From positions 26,806-90,805 of the forward strand of contig NZ_LZSE01000127.1 in NCBI RefSeq assembly GCF_001665295.1: a stretch of 64,000 nt of DNA, written 5' to 3'. This DNA is from Mycobacterium sp. 1554424.7. Lineage in GTDB: Bacteria > Actinomycetota > Actinomycetes > Mycobacteriales > Mycobacteriaceae. Of the stretch, positions 34,187-44,315 are shown in pieces; the first letter of the stretch is position 1; each line of letters begins with the position of its first letter. A model generated the notes under the pieces. The model did no database searches. It was given only the letters and a program-made list of their open reading frames with translations, and was not told the DNA's origin. Made by a program: the position numbers and the translations under genes.

Positions 34187-35618
34187 CGTCTGGGCCTGAT
34201 GGTGGCGACCCGTCCCCCAGCTTCGCGGGGGTACCCCCACGCCCGGCTTCGCCGCGCTCGCGATCGCCACGCCGCCCTTCGCGGCGTTCGCGCAGCCACA
34301 GCCGCATGTTGTGCGCCATCGTGCGCCCGATGATCCGCGGCGGCGGGACCATGTACAGGCTGTCCAGCAGCGAGAACCGGCGCAAAAACCATTCGGCCAG
34401 AACAGGTTCCGTCTCGGCGGCGCCGAGAAACTGGTCGAACAGCGCGCCGGACGGTCGCCACCACCACGGCGCCGGCCCCTTGGGCCGGGCGTGGTGGAAC
34501 GTGACGTCGCCGATGGCGTTCATGATCCACACCGGATAAGTCGTCCTCGCGGTCGCCCGATTCAGTTCGCGCGCAAGGTCATTCGACTGCAGCGCCCGCC
34601 GCAGGTGCCCGGCCTGCAGCACCGTCATCGTCATGCCCTGCCCGAAGGTGGGGTTGAAGCTGGCGACGGCGTCACCCAGCGGGACGATGCCGGCCGGGAA
34701 GCGGTCCAGCTTGTGGTAGCGGCGCCACCTGCTGGCCGGAAACGCGTGATACGCCGGCTCGCCGACGGGCTGCGCCTGCGCCAGCGCGGCATTGAAGTGC
34801 GCGGGCAGCAGCTTGTCCGCCAACGCAAGCATCTCGGGGAAGGTCCGCGGCGGTTTGGCGCCCGCCACCCCGAACGTCGTCAGCACCCACACGCGGTCCT
34901 CGTAATGCAGCATGCCCAGCCCCAGTGACTCGTCGTGGGAGGCCCCCGCCACCACCACCTTCTCGGCGATCAGGCCCTCCGGCATGCGGAACTGCTGGGT
35001 GGCGTAGTTGATGCCGATGTCGATGGTCGCCTCCACCGGGCGCTCGTATCCCCACTGCTCCAACCACACCGGCAGGCGGGTGCCGCGGCCGGTCGCATCG
35101 ACGACGAGATCGGCCGCCACGAACTCGGGCTCTGTGTCGCCCTCGGGGTCCAGCAGCACGCCGGTGACGCCCTGGCGCGCGGGGTCGAACCGCGGCTCGG
35201 CGACCGACCGGCGGACGATCGCGACGTTCTCGATGTCCCGGACGCGCCGGCGCAGCTGCCACTCCAGGTGCGGGCGGCTGGGCACGTAGGCGGTGAACTC
35301 GTCGCGCAGCGTGTGCCCCGTCCCGAGCACGTGGCCCGCGGCGCCCAGGTGAATGCAGTCCGGCCGGTTCTCCAGCATGGGCACGCCCGCGTCGACCATG
35401 TCGTCGAGCAGGCCGGGAAACAGGCTCTCGAACTCCGCGGCCCCCCGGGCCATCAGCATGTGCAGGTGCCGGTCCTGGGGGACCGTCGCGCGGTGCGCCG
35501 GCGCGCTCGGCAACTCGTCGCGCTCGTAGACGTTGACCCGCGCGAAGGAATCCGAGAGCACCCGCGCGGCGCACAAACCGGCGATGCTTCCCCCGATGAC
35601 CACGGCATGATCCCGCAT
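34164..35618 (-). CDS. FAD-dependent monooxygenase-like protein (Rv3254-like)
   Basis: The 484-residue flavoprotein has the GxGxxG-type loop VVIGGSIAGLCAARVL, a DRHLHMLMARG segment, the second FAD motif VPLGDAVASFNPTFGQGMTMT, and resembles 2-polyprenyl-6-methoxyphenol hydroxylase-like proteins. Substrate unknown. The last 40 or so residues (GRRGDRERGEAGRGGTPAKL) are low-complexity and are encoded by an intergenic-type repeat at 34204-34268, so the C-terminus seems extended by an inserted repeat. It ends 23 bp inside manA. Confidence 0.85.
   Translation of the reverse strand: MRDHAVVIGGSIAGLCAARVLSDSFARVNVYERDELPSAPAHRATVPQDRHLHMLMARGAAEFESLFPGLLDDMVDAGVPMLENRPDCIHLGAAGHVLGTGHTLRDEFTAYVPSRPHLEWQLRRRVRDIENVAIVRRSVAEPRFDPARQGVTGVLLDPEGDTEPEFVAADLVVDATGRGTRLPVWLEQWGYERPVEATIDIGINYATQQFRMPEGLIAEKVVVAGASHDESLGLGMLHYEDRVWVLTTFGVAGAKPPRTFPEMLALADKLLPAHFNAALAQAQPVGEPAYHAFPASRWRRYHKLDRFPAGIVPLGDAVASFNPTFGQGMTMTVLQAGHLRRALQSNDLARELNRATARTTYPVWIMNAIGDVTFHHARPKGPAPWWWRPSGALFDQFLGAAETEPVLAEWFLRRFSLLDSLYMVPPPRIIGRTMAHNMRLWLRERREGRRGDRERGEAGRGGTPAKLGDGSPPSGPDVTALQSP
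34204..34268. repeat. GGCGACC...GATCGCC intergenic repeat element, copy A (inside a CDS end)
   Basis: The 65-bp element begins GGCGACCCG and ends GCGATCGCC, and contains the perfect palindrome GGGGGTACCCCC (34227-34238). A shorter copy without that insert lies at 49509-49550. Here it forms the C-terminal codons of the flavoprotein gene. Confidence 0.55.
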
Positions 35619-35702
35619 GTTTTCCCCGCTCTCCCGCCTGCCAGCAGACTACCCAGTACTGTGCGGTCCAAGGGGTCCCGGCACGGCGGGGAAGGCGGAC
35701 GA

Positions 35703-37187
35703 ATGGCCAATCGATGGCGCACGAAATCGGTCGAGCAGTCGATCGCCGACACCGACGAGCCGGAGACCCGGCTGCGCAAGGAGCTGACCTGGCTGGACCT
35801 GGTGGTGTTCGGCGTCGCGGTGGTGATCGGCGCCGGCATCTTCACGGTCACCGCGACGACCACCGGCGACATCACCGGGCCGGCCATCTGGATCTCGTTC
35901 GTGATCGCCGCGGTCACCTGCGCGCTGGCGGCGCTGTGTTACGCCGAATTCGCCTCGACGCTGCCGGTGGCGGGCAGCGCCTACACCTTCTCCTATGCCA
36001 CCTTCGGTGAGTTCCTGGCCTGGATCATCGGCTGGAACCTGGTGCTGGAGTTGGCGATCGGGGCCGCCGTCGTGTCCAAGGGCTGGTCGAGCTACCTGGG
36101 CAACGTGTTCGGATTCGCCGGGGGCACAGTCCAACTCGGATCGGTAAACCTCGACTGGGGCGCGCTGCTGATCGTCACGGTGGTCGCCACCCTGGTCGCC
36201 CTGGGCACCAAACTGTCGTCGCGGTTTTCCGCCGTGATCACCGGCATCAAGGTGTCGGTGGTGATCTTCGTCGTGCTGGTCGGCGTCTTCTACATCAAGG
36301 GCTCCAACTACTCACCGTTCATCCCGAAGCCGGAGGCTGGGCACGAGGCGTCGGGCTTCAACCAGTCGGTGCTGTCGCTGCTGACCGGGGCGCACAGCAG
36401 CCACTACGGCTGGTACGGCGTGCTGGCGGGGGCGTCGATCGTGTTCTTCGCGTTCATCGGTTTCGACATCGTCGCCACCATGGCCGAGGAGACCAAGGAG
36501 CCGCAGCGCGACGTGCCCAGGGGCATCCTGGCGTCGCTGGCGATCGTGACCGTCCTGTACGTCGCGGTGTCGGTGGTGCTGTCCGGCATGGTGTCCTACA
36601 CCCAGCTCAAGACCGCGCCCGGCGGCAAGCCGGCCAACCTCGCCACGGCGTTCGCCGCCAACGGGATCGACTGGGCCAGCAAGATCATCGCGATCGGGGC
36701 GCTGGCGGGGCTGACCACCGTGGTGATGGTGCTGGTGCTCGGGCAGTGCCGCGTGCTGTTCGCGATGGCGCGCGACGGGCTGCTGCCGCGGGCGCTGGCC
36801 AAGACCGGCGCGCGCGGGACCCCGGTGCGGATCACCGTGCTGGTCGCGATCGTGATCGCGGCGACGGCGTCGGTGTTTCCGATCGCCAAGCTCGAGGAGA
36901 TGGTCAACGTCGGCACGCTGTTCGCGTTCGTCCTGGTGTCGGCGGGCGTGTTGGTGCTGCGCCGGACCCGGCCGGACCTGAAGCGGGGATTCCGGGCCCC
37001 GTTGGTGCCGTTGCTGCCCATCGCCTCGATCGCCGCCTGCGCCTGGCTGATGCTCAACCTCAGCGCGCTGACCTGGGTGCGGTTCGGCGTGTGGCTGGTG
37101 GTGGGCACCGCGATCTACGCCGGCTACGGGTACTGGCACTCCGTTCAGGGGCGTCGGCAGGCCGGGGAGCTCTCCTCGGTGGGCTGA
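35703..37187 (+). CDS. APC-family amino acid permease (Rv3253c-like)
   Basis: A 494-residue transporter with about 12 TM helices. The first carries the family motif VVIGAGIFTVTATTTGDITGPA, and a later one FIGFDIVATMAEETKEPQRDVPRGI, typical of cationic amino-acid/YfnA-type carriers. Substrate not identifiable. ATG 35703 follows GGGGAAGG. It diverges from the flavoprotein gene (84-bp gap) and precedes the alkane operon but is separated from it by 168 bp with its own operator. Confidence 0.9.
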   Translation: MANRWRTKSVEQSIADTDEPETRLRKELTWLDLVVFGVAVVIGAGIFTVTATTTGDITGPAIWISFVIAAVTCALAALCYAEFASTLPVAGSAYTFSYATFGEFLAWIIGWNLVLELAIGAAVVSKGWSSYLGNVFGFAGGTVQLGSVNLDWGALLIVTVVATLVALGTKLSSRFSAVITGIKVSVVIFVVLVGVFYIKGSNYSPFIPKPEAGHEASGFNQSVLSLLTGAHSSHYGWYGVLAGASIVFFAFIGFDIVATMAEETKEPQRDVPRGILASLAIVTVLYVAVSVVLSGMVSYTQLKTAPGGKPANLATAFAANGIDWASKIIAIGALAGLTTVVMVLVLGQCRVLFAMARDGLLPRALAKTGARGTPVRITVLVAIVIAATASVFPIAKLEEMVNVGTLFAFVLVSAGVLVLRRTRPDLKRGFRAPLVPLLPIASIAACAWLMLNLSALTWVRFGVWLVVGTAIYAGYGYWHSVQGRRQAGELSSVG

Positions 37188-37202
37188 GTGGTTTACAAAA
37201 CA

Positions 37203-37228
37203 GCGTTCTGTGTCTAGACACAAGACGC
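37203..37228. promoter_or_regulatory. 26-bp palindrome upstream of alkB, candidate TetR operator
   Basis: The centre TGTGTCTAGACACA (37209-37222) is a perfect 14-bp palindrome, flanked by GCGT and ACGC that extend the symmetry to 26 bp with only two unpaired bases on each side. It lies 128 bp before alkB. The TetR encoded at the end of this operon is the obvious candidate binder. Confidence 0.6.
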
Positions 37229-37355
37229 AAACGGTTGTATTGTCAATCCCGAAATGCGACTCGGTTCGCCGAGCCTGTAATTCCACAGGCCCTCACTCGC
37301 ACTTTGTCTGCGGATTTACCGGCTCGGCGAAACTCCATCACTGGGAGGTTTGGCA

Positions 37356-38570
37356 ATGCCCACACTCGACGCGCCCGCCTGGCGGGACAAGAAGCGCCAC
37401 CTGTGGCTGATGGGGCTGATCGCTCCGACGGCGCTGTTCGTGATGCTGCCGATCGTGTGGGCGGCCAACCGGCTCGGCTGGCACACCGCCGCGCAGGTGC
37501 CGCTGTGGATCGGGCCGATCCTGCTCTACGTCCTGCTGCCGATCCTCGACCTGCGCTTCGGGCCCGACGGGCAGAACCCGCCCGACGAGGTGATGGAACG
37601 GCTGGAGAACGACCGGTACTACCGCTACTGCACCTACGTCTACATCCCGTTCCAGTACCTCAGCGTGGTCCTGGGCGCCTACCTGTTCACCGCGTCGAAC
37701 CTCAGCTGGCTCGGCTTCGGCGGCGCCTTGGGCTGGGCCGGCAAGCTCGGCGTGGCGCTGTCGGTCGGGGTCCTCGGCGGGGTGGGGATCAACACGGCCC
37801 ACGAGATGGGGCACAAAAAAGCCTCGCTGGAGCGGTGGCTGTCCAAGATCACCCTGGCGCAGTCGTGCTACGGCCACTTCTACATCGAGCACAACCGCGG
37901 CCACCACGTGCGCGTCTCCACCCCGGAAGACCCGGCGTCGGCGCGCTTCGGCGAGACGTTCTGGGAGTTCTTGCCGCGCAGCGTGTTCGGCAGCCTGCGC
38001 TCGGCGCTCGGGCTGGAGGCGCAGCGCCTGCGCCGGCTGGGCAAGAGCCCCTGGGACCCCCGGACCTACCCGTCCAACGACGTGCTCAACGCGTGGGCGA
38101 TGTCGGTGGTGCTGTGGGGCGCGCTGATCGCGATCTTCGGCCCGGCGCTGATCCCGTTCGTCATCATCCAGGCGGTCTTCGGGTTCAGCCTGCTGGAGGC
38201 GGTCAACTACCTCGAGCACTACGGGCTGCTGCGGCAGCAGGGCCCCAACGGCAGATACGAGCGGTGCGCGCCGGTGCACAGCTGGAACTCGGACCACATA
38301 GTGACGAACCTGTTCCTCTATCACCTGCAGCGCCACAGCGACCACCACGCCAACCCGACCCGTCGCTACCAGACGCTGCGCAGCCTGGAGGGCTCGCCCA
38401 ACCTGCCGAGCGGGTACGCGTCGATGATCACGCTCACCTACTTCCCGCCGCTGTGGCGGTGGGTGATGGACCACCGGGTGCTGGCGCATTACGACGGCGA
38501 CATCACCCGGGTCAACATCCAGCCGCGGCTGCGCGGCAAGCTGCTGGCGAAGCACGGGGTGCCGGCATGA
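37356..38570 (+). CDS. alkB: Transmembrane alkane 1-monooxygenase
   Basis: AlkB hydroxylates the terminal carbon of alkanes using a di-iron centre and rubredoxin electrons. The 404-residue protein has about six TM helices and the histidine boxes HEMGH, HNRGHH, the signature NYLEHYGLL, and LQRHSDHH. ATG 37356 follows GGGAGG; an upstream in-frame TTG 37350 is less likely. It heads alkB-rubA-rubB-tetR, each pair overlapping by 4 bp, the same order as Rv3252c-Rv3249c. Confidence 0.96.
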   Translation: MPTLDAPAWRDKKRHLWLMGLIAPTALFVMLPIVWAANRLGWHTAAQVPLWIGPILLYVLLPILDLRFGPDGQNPPDEVMERLENDRYYRYCTYVYIPFQYLSVVLGAYLFTASNLSWLGFGGALGWAGKLGVALSVGVLGGVGINTAHEMGHKKASLERWLSKITLAQSCYGHFYIEHNRGHHVRVSTPEDPASARFGETFWEFLPRSVFGSLRSALGLEAQRLRRLGKSPWDPRTYPSNDVLNAWAMSVVLWGALIAIFGPALIPFVIIQAVFGFSLLEAVNYLEHYGLLRQQGPNGRYERCAPVHSWNSDHIVTNLFLYHLQRHSDHHANPTRRYQTLRSLEGSPNLPSGYASMITLTYFPPLWRWVMDHRVLAHYDGDITRVNIQPRLRGKLLAKHGVPA

Positions 38571-38740
38571 TCGCCTACCGGTGCCCGGGTTGCGACTACA
38601 TTTATGACGAAGCGAAAGGCGCTCCGCGGGAAGGCTTTCCACCGGGCACGCCCTTCGGCGACATCCCCGACGACTGGTGCTGCCCCGACTGCGCGGTGCG
38701 CGAGAAGGTGGACTTCGAGACCTTAGGAGCTACGGCATGA
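38567..38740 (+). CDS. rubA: Rubredoxin RubA
   Basis: A 57-residue iron protein with two CxxC knuckles, [15 protein letters not shown] and [10 protein letters not shown], holding one Fe(Cys)4. It passes electrons to AlkB. It starts at ATG 38567 overlapping the alkB stop and overlaps rubB by 4 bp. The second knuckle reads CCPDC with an extra Cys, and the tail differs from RubB, so the two may not be interchangeable, as is known for AlkG1/AlkG2-type pairs. Confidence 0.93.
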   Translation: MIAYRCPGCDYIYDEAKGAPREGFPPGTPFGDIPDDWCCPDCAVREKVDFETLGATA

Positions 38741-38919
38741 GCGACTACAAGCTGTTCCGCTGCATCCAGTGCGGCTTCGAGTACGACGAGGCGCTGGGCT
38801 GGCCGGAGGACGGGATCGCGCCGGGCACCCGCTGGGACGACATCCCCGAGGACTGGAGCTGCCCGGACTGCGGCGCGGCGAAATCGGACTTCGAAATGGT
38901 GGAAGTGGCCAGACCGTGA
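38737..38919 (+). CDS. rubB: Rubredoxin RubB
   Basis: The 60-residue rubredoxin has knuckles [15 protein letters not shown] and [17 protein letters not shown], the latter typical of AlkG2-type electron donors to alkane hydroxylases. ATG 38737 overlaps the rubA stop, and its own stop overlaps the TetR start (GTGA). The frame is open upstream inside rubA, but the MSDYKLFRC start matches the family length. Confidence 0.93.
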   Translation: MSDYKLFRCIQCGFEYDEALGWPEDGIAPGTRWDDIPEDWSCPDCGAAKSDFEMVEVARP

Positions 38920-39566
38920 ACGCCTCAACCACTACTGTCGCGCCTGTGAAGCGGATGCCCTACGCCGAGGCGTCACGCGTCCTGTTGCGCGACTCGGTGC
39001 TCGACGCGATGCGCGACCTGCTGCAGGCCCGCGACTGGTCCGCGATCACGCTGGCGGACGTGGCCCGCGCCGCGGGCATCAGCCGCCAGACCATCTACAA
39101 CGAGTTCGGCTCGCGCCAGGGCCTGGCGCAGGGATACGCCCTGCGGCTGGCCGATCGCCTGGTCGACGCGGTCGGATCCGCGATCGACGCCAACGTCGGC
39201 CACATCCACGAGGCATTCCTGCAGGGTTTCCGTTCCTTCTTCGCCGAGTCGGCGGCCGACCCGCTGGTGATCTCGTTGCTGACCGGCGTCGCCAAGCCCG
39301 ACCTGCTGCAGATCATCACCACCGACAGCGGGCCCATCATCGCCCGGGCGTCGGCGCGCCTGACCACGGCGCTGACGCAGAGCTGGGTGGCGACCAGCGA
39401 CGAGGACGCCGGGGTGCTGGCCCGCGCCATCGTGCGGCTGGCGCTGAGCTACGTGTCCATGCCGCCGGAGGCCGATCACGATGTGGCGGCGGACCTGGCC
39501 CGGCTGATGACGCCGTTCGCGGAGCGTCATGGGGTCGCGGCTACAGTGGCGGAAGAACATACCTAA
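38916..39566 (+). CDS. TetR family regulator of the alkane operon (Rv3249c/AlkX-like)
   Basis: A 216-residue regulator. The N-terminal helix-turn-helix is at about residues 25-70 ([33 protein letters not shown] without a break, given here only as its outline), with [20 protein letters not shown] after it. The C-terminal domain would bind an alkane metabolite or fatty acyl ligand. Being the last gene of alkB-rubA-rubB-tetR, it can form a feedback loop through the 26-bp palindrome at 37203-37228. GTG 38916 overlaps the rubB stop. Confidence 0.9.
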   Translation: MNASTTTVAPVKRMPYAEASRVLLRDSVLDAMRDLLQARDWSAITLADVARAAGISRQTIYNEFGSRQGLAQGYALRLADRLVDAVGSAIDANVGHIHEAFLQGFRSFFAESAADPLVISLLTGVAKPDLLQIITTDSGPIIARASARLTTALTQSWVATSDEDAGVLARAIVRLALSYVSMPPEADHDVAADLARLMTPFAERHGVAATVAEEHT

Positions 39567-39616
39567 GCTAAGTACCGCTTGGATTCCATAAGCCCCTATG
39601 AAGGATGAATGACGCC

Positions 39617-41089
39617 ATGACGACGACCGAAAGCAAGCTCACCGCCGACGTCCGCAACGGCATCGATTTCAAGGTCGCCGACCTGTCGCTGGCGGATTAC
39701 GGCCGGCGGGACATCGAGCTCTCCGAGCAGGAGATGCCCGGTCTGATGTCGCTGCGCCGCGAGTATGCCGACGTGCAGCCCCTCAAGGGCGCGCGGATCT
39801 CGGGCTCGCTGCACATGACCGTGCAGACCGCGGTGCTCATCGAGACCCTCGTCTCGCTCGGCGCGCAGGTCCGGTGGGCGTCGTGCAACATCTTCTCCAC
39901 CCAGGACCACGCCGCCGCCGCGGTGGTCGTCGGCCCGCACGGCACCCCGGAGGAGCCCAAGGGCGTCCCGGTGTTCGCCTGGAAGGGCGAGACGCTGGAG
40001 GAGTACTGGTGGGCCGCCGAGCAGATGCTGACGTGGCCCGACGAACCCGCGAACATGATCCTCGACGACGGCGGCGACGCCACCATGCTGGTGCTGCGCG
40101 GCGCGCAGTACGAGAAGGCCGGCGTGGTGCCGCCCGCCGAGGACGACGACCCCACCGAGTGGAAGGTCTTCCTGGAGCTGCTGCGCAACCGCTTCGAGAC
40201 CGACAAGGACAAGTGGACCAAGATCTCGGAGTCGGTCAAGGGCGTCACCGAGGAGACCACCACCGGCGTGCTGCGGCTCTACCAGTTCGCCGCGGCCGGT
40301 GACCTGGCTTTCCCGGCGATCAACGTCAACGACTCGGTCACCAAGTCCAAGTTCGACAACAAGTACGGCTGCCGGCACTCCCTGATCGACGGCATCAACC
40401 GCGGCACCGACGTGCTGATCGGCGGCAAGAAGGTGCTGATCTGCGGCTACGGCGACGTCGGCAAGGGCTGCGCCGACTCGGTGAAGGGCCAGGGCGCCCG
40501 CGTCGTCGTCACCGAGATCGACCCGATCAATGCGCTGCAGGCGCTGATGGAGGGCTACGACGTCAAGACGGTGGAGGACGCGATCGGCGAGGCCGACATC
40601 GTCATCACCGCCACCGGCAACAAGGACATCATCACGCTCGAGCACATGAAGGCGATGAAGGACCACGCGGTGCTGGGCAACATCGGGCACTTCGACAACG
40701 AGATCCAGGTCGCCCAGCTCGAGAAGTCCGGCGCCACCAAGGTCAACATCCGCCCGCAGGTCGACGTGTGGACCTTCCCCGACAGCGGCAAGTCGATCAT
40801 CCTGCTCTCCGAGGGCCGGCTGCTGAACCTGGGCAACGCCACCGGTCACCCGTCGTTCGTGATGAGCAACAGCTTCTCCAATCAGGTGATCGCGCAGATC
40901 GAGCTGTGGACCAAGAACGACGAGTACGACAACGAGGTGTACCGGCTGCCCAAGCACCTCGACGAGAAGGTGGCGCGCATCCACGTCGAGGCGCTCGGTG
41001 GCCAGCTGACCAAGCTGACCAAGGAGCAGGCCGAGTACATCGGCGTCGACGTCGACGGCCCCTACAAGGCCGACCACTACCGCTACTGA
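39617..41089 (+). CDS. sahH: S-adenosyl-L-homocysteine hydrolase
   Basis: SahH splits S-adenosylhomocysteine to adenosine and homocysteine, relieving inhibition of methyltransferases. The 490-residue protein has [17 protein letters not shown] and the NAD-binding [10 protein letters not shown], and ends PYKADHYRY, the conserved tail supplying NAD contacts. ATG 39617 is preferred over ATG 39605, since AAGGA at 39601-39605 is correctly spaced only for the former. The gene is followed by a palindromic repeat pair, a likely terminator, before tmk. Confidence 0.96.
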   Translation: MTTTESKLTADVRNGIDFKVADLSLADYGRRDIELSEQEMPGLMSLRREYADVQPLKGARISGSLHMTVQTAVLIETLVSLGAQVRWASCNIFSTQDHAAAAVVVGPHGTPEEPKGVPVFAWKGETLEEYWWAAEQMLTWPDEPANMILDDGGDATMLVLRGAQYEKAGVVPPAEDDDPTEWKVFLELLRNRFETDKDKWTKISESVKGVTEETTTGVLRLYQFAAAGDLAFPAINVNDSVTKSKFDNKYGCRHSLIDGINRGTDVLIGGKKVLICGYGDVGKGCADSVKGQGARVVVTEIDPINALQALMEGYDVKTVEDAIGEADIVITATGNKDIITLEHMKAMKDHAVLGNIGHFDNEIQVAQLEKSGATKVNIRPQVDVWTFPDSGKSIILLSEGRLLNLGNATGHPSFVMSNSFSNQVIAQIELWTKNDEYDNEVYRLPKHLDEKVARIHVEALGGQLTKLTKEQAEYIGVDVDGPYKADHYRY

Positions 41090-41100
41090 TCTTCGGCTCG

Positions 41101-41165
41101 CTCGCCGAAAGTCGCGCCAGCGTGGCGTTCGGCGTCGAGGGTCGCGCCAGCGTGACGTTCGGCGG
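41101..41165. repeat. 30-bp-period repeat array (two units) after sahH
   Basis: GTCGCGCCAGCGTGGCGTTC (41111-41130) repeats as GTCGCGCCAGCGTGACGTTC (41141-41160), exactly 30 bp apart, each continuing GGCG. The units match the family seen at 24170-24221 and 52501-52586 around CCAGC. Position immediately after sahH suggests a terminator. Confidence 0.6.
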
Positions 41166-41183
41166 CGGGCTTAGGCTGGCGCG

Positions 41184-41816
41184 GTGCTGATCGCGATCGA
41201 AGGGGTCGACGGCTCCGGCAAGCGGACGCTAACCGACGGCCTTCGCAAGGCCTTCGAGCGCGCCGGGAAGTCGGTGGCCGCGCTGGCGTTCCCGCGCTAT
41301 GGGCAGTCGGTGACCGCCGACGTCGCGGCCGAGGCGCTGCACGGCGGGCACGGGGACCTCGCGTCGTCGGTGTACGCGATGGCCCTGTTGTTCGCGCTCG
41401 ACCGCGCCGGGGCGGTCGGGGAGATCGCGGCGCTGGGCCGTGACCACGACGTGGTGATCCTGGATCGCTACGTCGCCTCGAACGCGGCCTACAGCGCGGC
41501 GCGCCTGCACGAGGACGCGGCGGGGGAGGCGGCGGCGTGGGTGCATCGGCTCGAATACGAGCGGCTGGGATTGCCCCGGCCCGACTGGCAGGTGCTGCTC
41601 GCGGTGCCCGCCGAGCTCGCCGCGCGGCGGGCCCGGCACCGCGCCGAGCACGAGCCGGGACGCGAGCGCGACAGCTACGAACGCGACGACGGGCTGCAGC
41701 AGCGCACCGGCGCGGTGTACGCCGGGCTGGCCGAGGCGGGCTGGGGCGGGCGGTGGCTGGTCGTCGACGCCGACGTCGATCCGGGTCGGCTGGCGGCGTC
41801 TTTGGCGGCCGAATAG
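41184..41816 (+). CDS. tmk: Thymidylate kinase
   Basis: The 210-residue kinase phosphorylates dTMP to dTDP. It has the P-loop EGVDGSGKRTL near the N-terminus (with a basic residue after GK as in mycobacterial enzymes), the DRY motif in ILDRYVASNAAYSAAR, and a lid region RARHRAEHEPGRERD. GTG 41184 fits the family start. mtrA follows after 80 bp. Expression may depend on read-through past the repeat array between sahH and tmk or on a promoter in the 94-bp gap. Confidence 0.94.
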   Translation: MLIAIEGVDGSGKRTLTDGLRKAFERAGKSVAALAFPRYGQSVTADVAAEALHGGHGDLASSVYAMALLFALDRAGAVGEIAALGRDHDVVILDRYVASNAAYSAARLHEDAAGEAAAWVHRLEYERLGLPRPDWQVLLAVPAELAARRARHRAEHEPGRERDSYERDDGLQQRTGAVYAGLAEAGWGGRWLVVDADVDPGRLAASLAAE

Positions 41817-41896
41817 CACAAAATTGTCACGATTTACGCGTATCGAGTACGAAACGCCCGTGTGGTGCGCCGAATTTGTCCCGATCTGGTGACACC

Positions 41897-42583
41897 ATGG
41901 ACTCCATGAGGCAAAGGATTTTGGTCGTCGACGACGACGCTTCGCTGGCCGAGATGCTCACCATCGTGCTGCGTGGGGAGGGCTTCGACACCGCGGTCAT
42001 CGGCGACGGGACTCAGGCCCTAACCGCGGTGCGCGAGTTGCGCCCCGATTTGGTGCTGCTGGACCTGATGCTGCCGGGCATGAACGGCATCGACGTGTGT
42101 CGGGTGCTGCGCGCCGACTCCGGCGTGCCCATCGTCATGCTGACCGCCAAGACCGACACCGTGGACGTGGTGCTCGGCCTGGAGTCCGGCGCCGACGACT
42201 ACATCATGAAGCCGTTCAAGCCCAAGGAGCTGGTCGCCCGGGTGCGCGCGCGGCTGCGGCGCAACGACGACGAGCCCGCCGAGATGCTTTCCATCGCCGA
42301 CGTCGACATCGACGTGCCAGCGCACAAGGTCACCCGAAACGGCGAGCAGATCTCCCTCACACCGCTGGAGTTCGACCTTTTGGTCGCGCTGGCACGCAAA
42401 CCGCGCCAGGTGTTTACTCGTGATGTGCTGCTCGAACAGGTGTGGGGGTATCGGCACCCGGCGGACACCCGCCTGGTGAACGTGCACGTTCAGCGTCTGC
42501 GGGCCAAGGTCGAGAAGGACCCTGAGAACCCGACCGTGGTGTTGACCGTTCGAGGAGTGGGATACAAGGCCGGACCTCCGTGA
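41897..42583 (+). CDS. mtrA: Essential response regulator MtrA
   Basis: An OmpR/PhoB-type regulator of 228 residues, almost identical to the M. tuberculosis protein. The receiver has VVDDD at the start, phospho-acceptor in LLDLMLPGMNG, and TAKTD/KPFKP; the winged helix carries DTRLVNVHVQRLRAKVE. MtrA controls cell division, wall and dnaA/ripA-type genes. ATG 41897 is within GACACCATGG. The 80-bp leader is AT-rich for this genome and likely holds the promoter. Confidence 0.97.
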   Translation: MDSMRQRILVVDDDASLAEMLTIVLRGEGFDTAVIGDGTQALTAVRELRPDLVLLDLMLPGMNGIDVCRVLRADSGVPIVMLTAKTDTVDVVLGLESGADDYIMKPFKPKELVARVRARLRRNDDEPAEMLSIADVDIDVPAHKVTRNGEQISLTPLEFDLLVALARKPRQVFTRDVLLEQVWGYRHPADTRLVNVHVQRLRAKVEKDPENPTVVLTVRGVGYKAGPP

Positions 42584-42647
42584 TCCGGGAGGTTCCTTGC
42601 AACGCCGGCGACGATGCAGAGCACAGCGATGCTGAGGAGCGGCGTCA

Positions 42648-44315
42648 TTGATTTGGGGATCTCGGCAACGCACTAGAAGTCGCTGGGGTCGCTCCGGCCC
42701 CATGACGCGGGGCATGGGTGCGGTGAGTCGGGTCGTGGGCGCCGCCTGGCGCCGATCGCTGCAACTGCGCGTCGTGGCGCTGACCCTCGGCCTGTCGCTC
42801 GCCGTCATCCTGGCGCTGGGTTTCGTGCTGACCAGCCAGGTCACCAACCGCGTGCTGGACGTGAAGGTCCGCGCCGCCATGGAGCAGATCGAGCGGGCGC
42901 GCACGACGGTCGCCGGCATCGTCAACGGCGAGGAGACCCGCTCGCTGGACTCGAGCCTGCAGCTGGCCCGCAACACGCTGACGTCCAAGACCGATCCCGC
43001 CTCGGGCGCCGGGCTGGCCGGCGCGTTCGACGCGGCGCTGATGGTGCCCGGCGACGGCCCGCGCGCCGCCACCACGGCCGGACCCGTCGACCAGGTGCCC
43101 AACGCGTTGCGCGGCTTCGTCAAGGCGGGGCAGGCGGCGTATCAGTACGCCACCGTGCACACCGACGGCTTCTCCGGACCGGCGCTGGTCATCGGCACGC
43201 CGACGTCGTCGCAGGTGGCCAACCTCGAGCTGTACCTGATCTTTCCGCTGAAGAACGAGCAGGCCACCATCCAGCTGGTGCGCGGCACGATGATCACCGG
43301 CGGCGCGGTGCTGCTGGTGCTGCTCGCCGGGATCGCGCTGCTGGTCTCCCGGCAGGTGGTCGTTCCGGTCCGGTCGGCGTCGCGGATCGCCGAGCGGTTC
43401 GCCGAGGGGCACCTGTCCGAGCGGATGCCGGTGCGCGGTGAGGACGACATGGCGCGGCTGGCCGTGTCGTTCAACGACATGGCCGAGAGCCTGTCGCGGC
43501 AGATCACCCAGCTGGAGGAGTTCGGCAACCTGCAGCGCCGGTTCACCTCCGACGTCAGCCACGAACTTCGCACCCCGCTGACCACCGTGCGCATGGCCGC
43601 CGACCTGATCTACGACCACAGCGGCGACCTCGACCCCACCCTGGCCCGGTCCACCGAGCTGATGGTCAACGAGCTGGACCGGTTCGAGACGCTGCTCAAC
43701 GACCTGCTCGAGATCTCGCGGCACGACGCCGGTGTGGCCGAGCTGTCCGTCGAGGCGGTGGACCTGCGCACCACCGTGCAGAGCGCGCTGGGCAACGTGG
43801 GCCACCTGGCCGAGGACGCCGGCGTCGAGCTTCAAGTCGACCTGCCCGACGAAGACGTGATCGCCGAGGTCGACCCGCGCCGGGTGGAGCGGATTCTGCG
43901 CAACCTGATCGCCAACGCCATCGACCACGCCGAGCGCAAGCCGGTGCAGATCCGGATGGGCGTCGACGAGGACACCGTCGCCGTCACCGTCCGCGACTAC
44001 GGGGTCGGGCTGCGCCCCGGCGAGGAGAAGCTGGTGTTCAGCCGGTTCTGGCGCTCGGACCCGTCACGGGTGCGCCGCTCGGGCGGCACCGGGCTGGGCC
44101 TGGCGATCAGCGTCGAGGACGCGCGGCTGCACCAGGGCCGGCTGGAGGCATGGGGCGAGCCCGGGCAGGGGGCCTGCTTCCGGCTGACGCTTCCGCTGGT
44201 GCGCGGCCACAAGGTCACCACCAGCCCGCTGCCGCTGAAGCCGATCCCGGAGCCGCCCGCGCCGCCGCGCCCGGACCCGCAGCGCCCGCGCGAACCCGCC
44301 GAGCGGGGCGTCTGA
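42648..44315 (+). CDS. mtrB: Sensor histidine kinase MtrB
   Basis: The 555-residue kinase pairs with MtrA. Two TM helices (about 43-63 and 215-235) enclose an extracytoplasmic domain; HAMP follows ([13 protein letters not shown]), then HisKA with [15 protein letters not shown] and HATPase_c with NLIANAIDH and [10 protein letters not shown]. The tail is proline-rich. The initiation codon is probably TTG 42648, well spaced behind GAGGAG at 42634-42639 and giving the family start MIWGSR. It sits 64 bp after mtrA and shares one base with the lpqB start. Confidence 0.96.
   Translation: MIWGSRQRTRSRWGRSGPMTRGMGAVSRVVGAAWRRSLQLRVVALTLGLSLAVILALGFVLTSQVTNRVLDVKVRAAMEQIERARTTVAGIVNGEETRSLDSSLQLARNTLTSKTDPASGAGLAGAFDAALMVPGDGPRAATTAGPVDQVPNALRGFVKAGQAAYQYATVHTDGFSGPALVIGTPTSSQVANLELYLIFPLKNEQATIQLVRGTMITGGAVLLVLLAGIALLVSRQVVVPVRSASRIAERFAEGHLSERMPVRGEDDMARLAVSFNDMAESLSRQITQLEEFGNLQRRFTSDVSHELRTPLTTVRMAADLIYDHSGDLDPTLARSTELMVNELDRFETLLNDLLEISRHDAGVAELSVEAVDLRTTVQSALGNVGHLAEDAGVELQVDLPDEDVIAEVDPRRVERILRNLIANAIDHAERKPVQIRMGVDEDTVAVTVRDYGVGLRPGEEKLVFSRFWRSDPSRVRRSGGTGLGLAISVEDARLHQGRLEAWGEPGQGACFRLTLPLVRGHKVTTSPLPLKPIPEPPAPPRPDPQRPREPAERGV

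Noticed and set aside
41824-41896. Possible MtrA autoregulatory site before mtrA
   Set aside because: Only a single GTCAC-like element is visible; the tandem repeat expected of an MtrA box is not clear.
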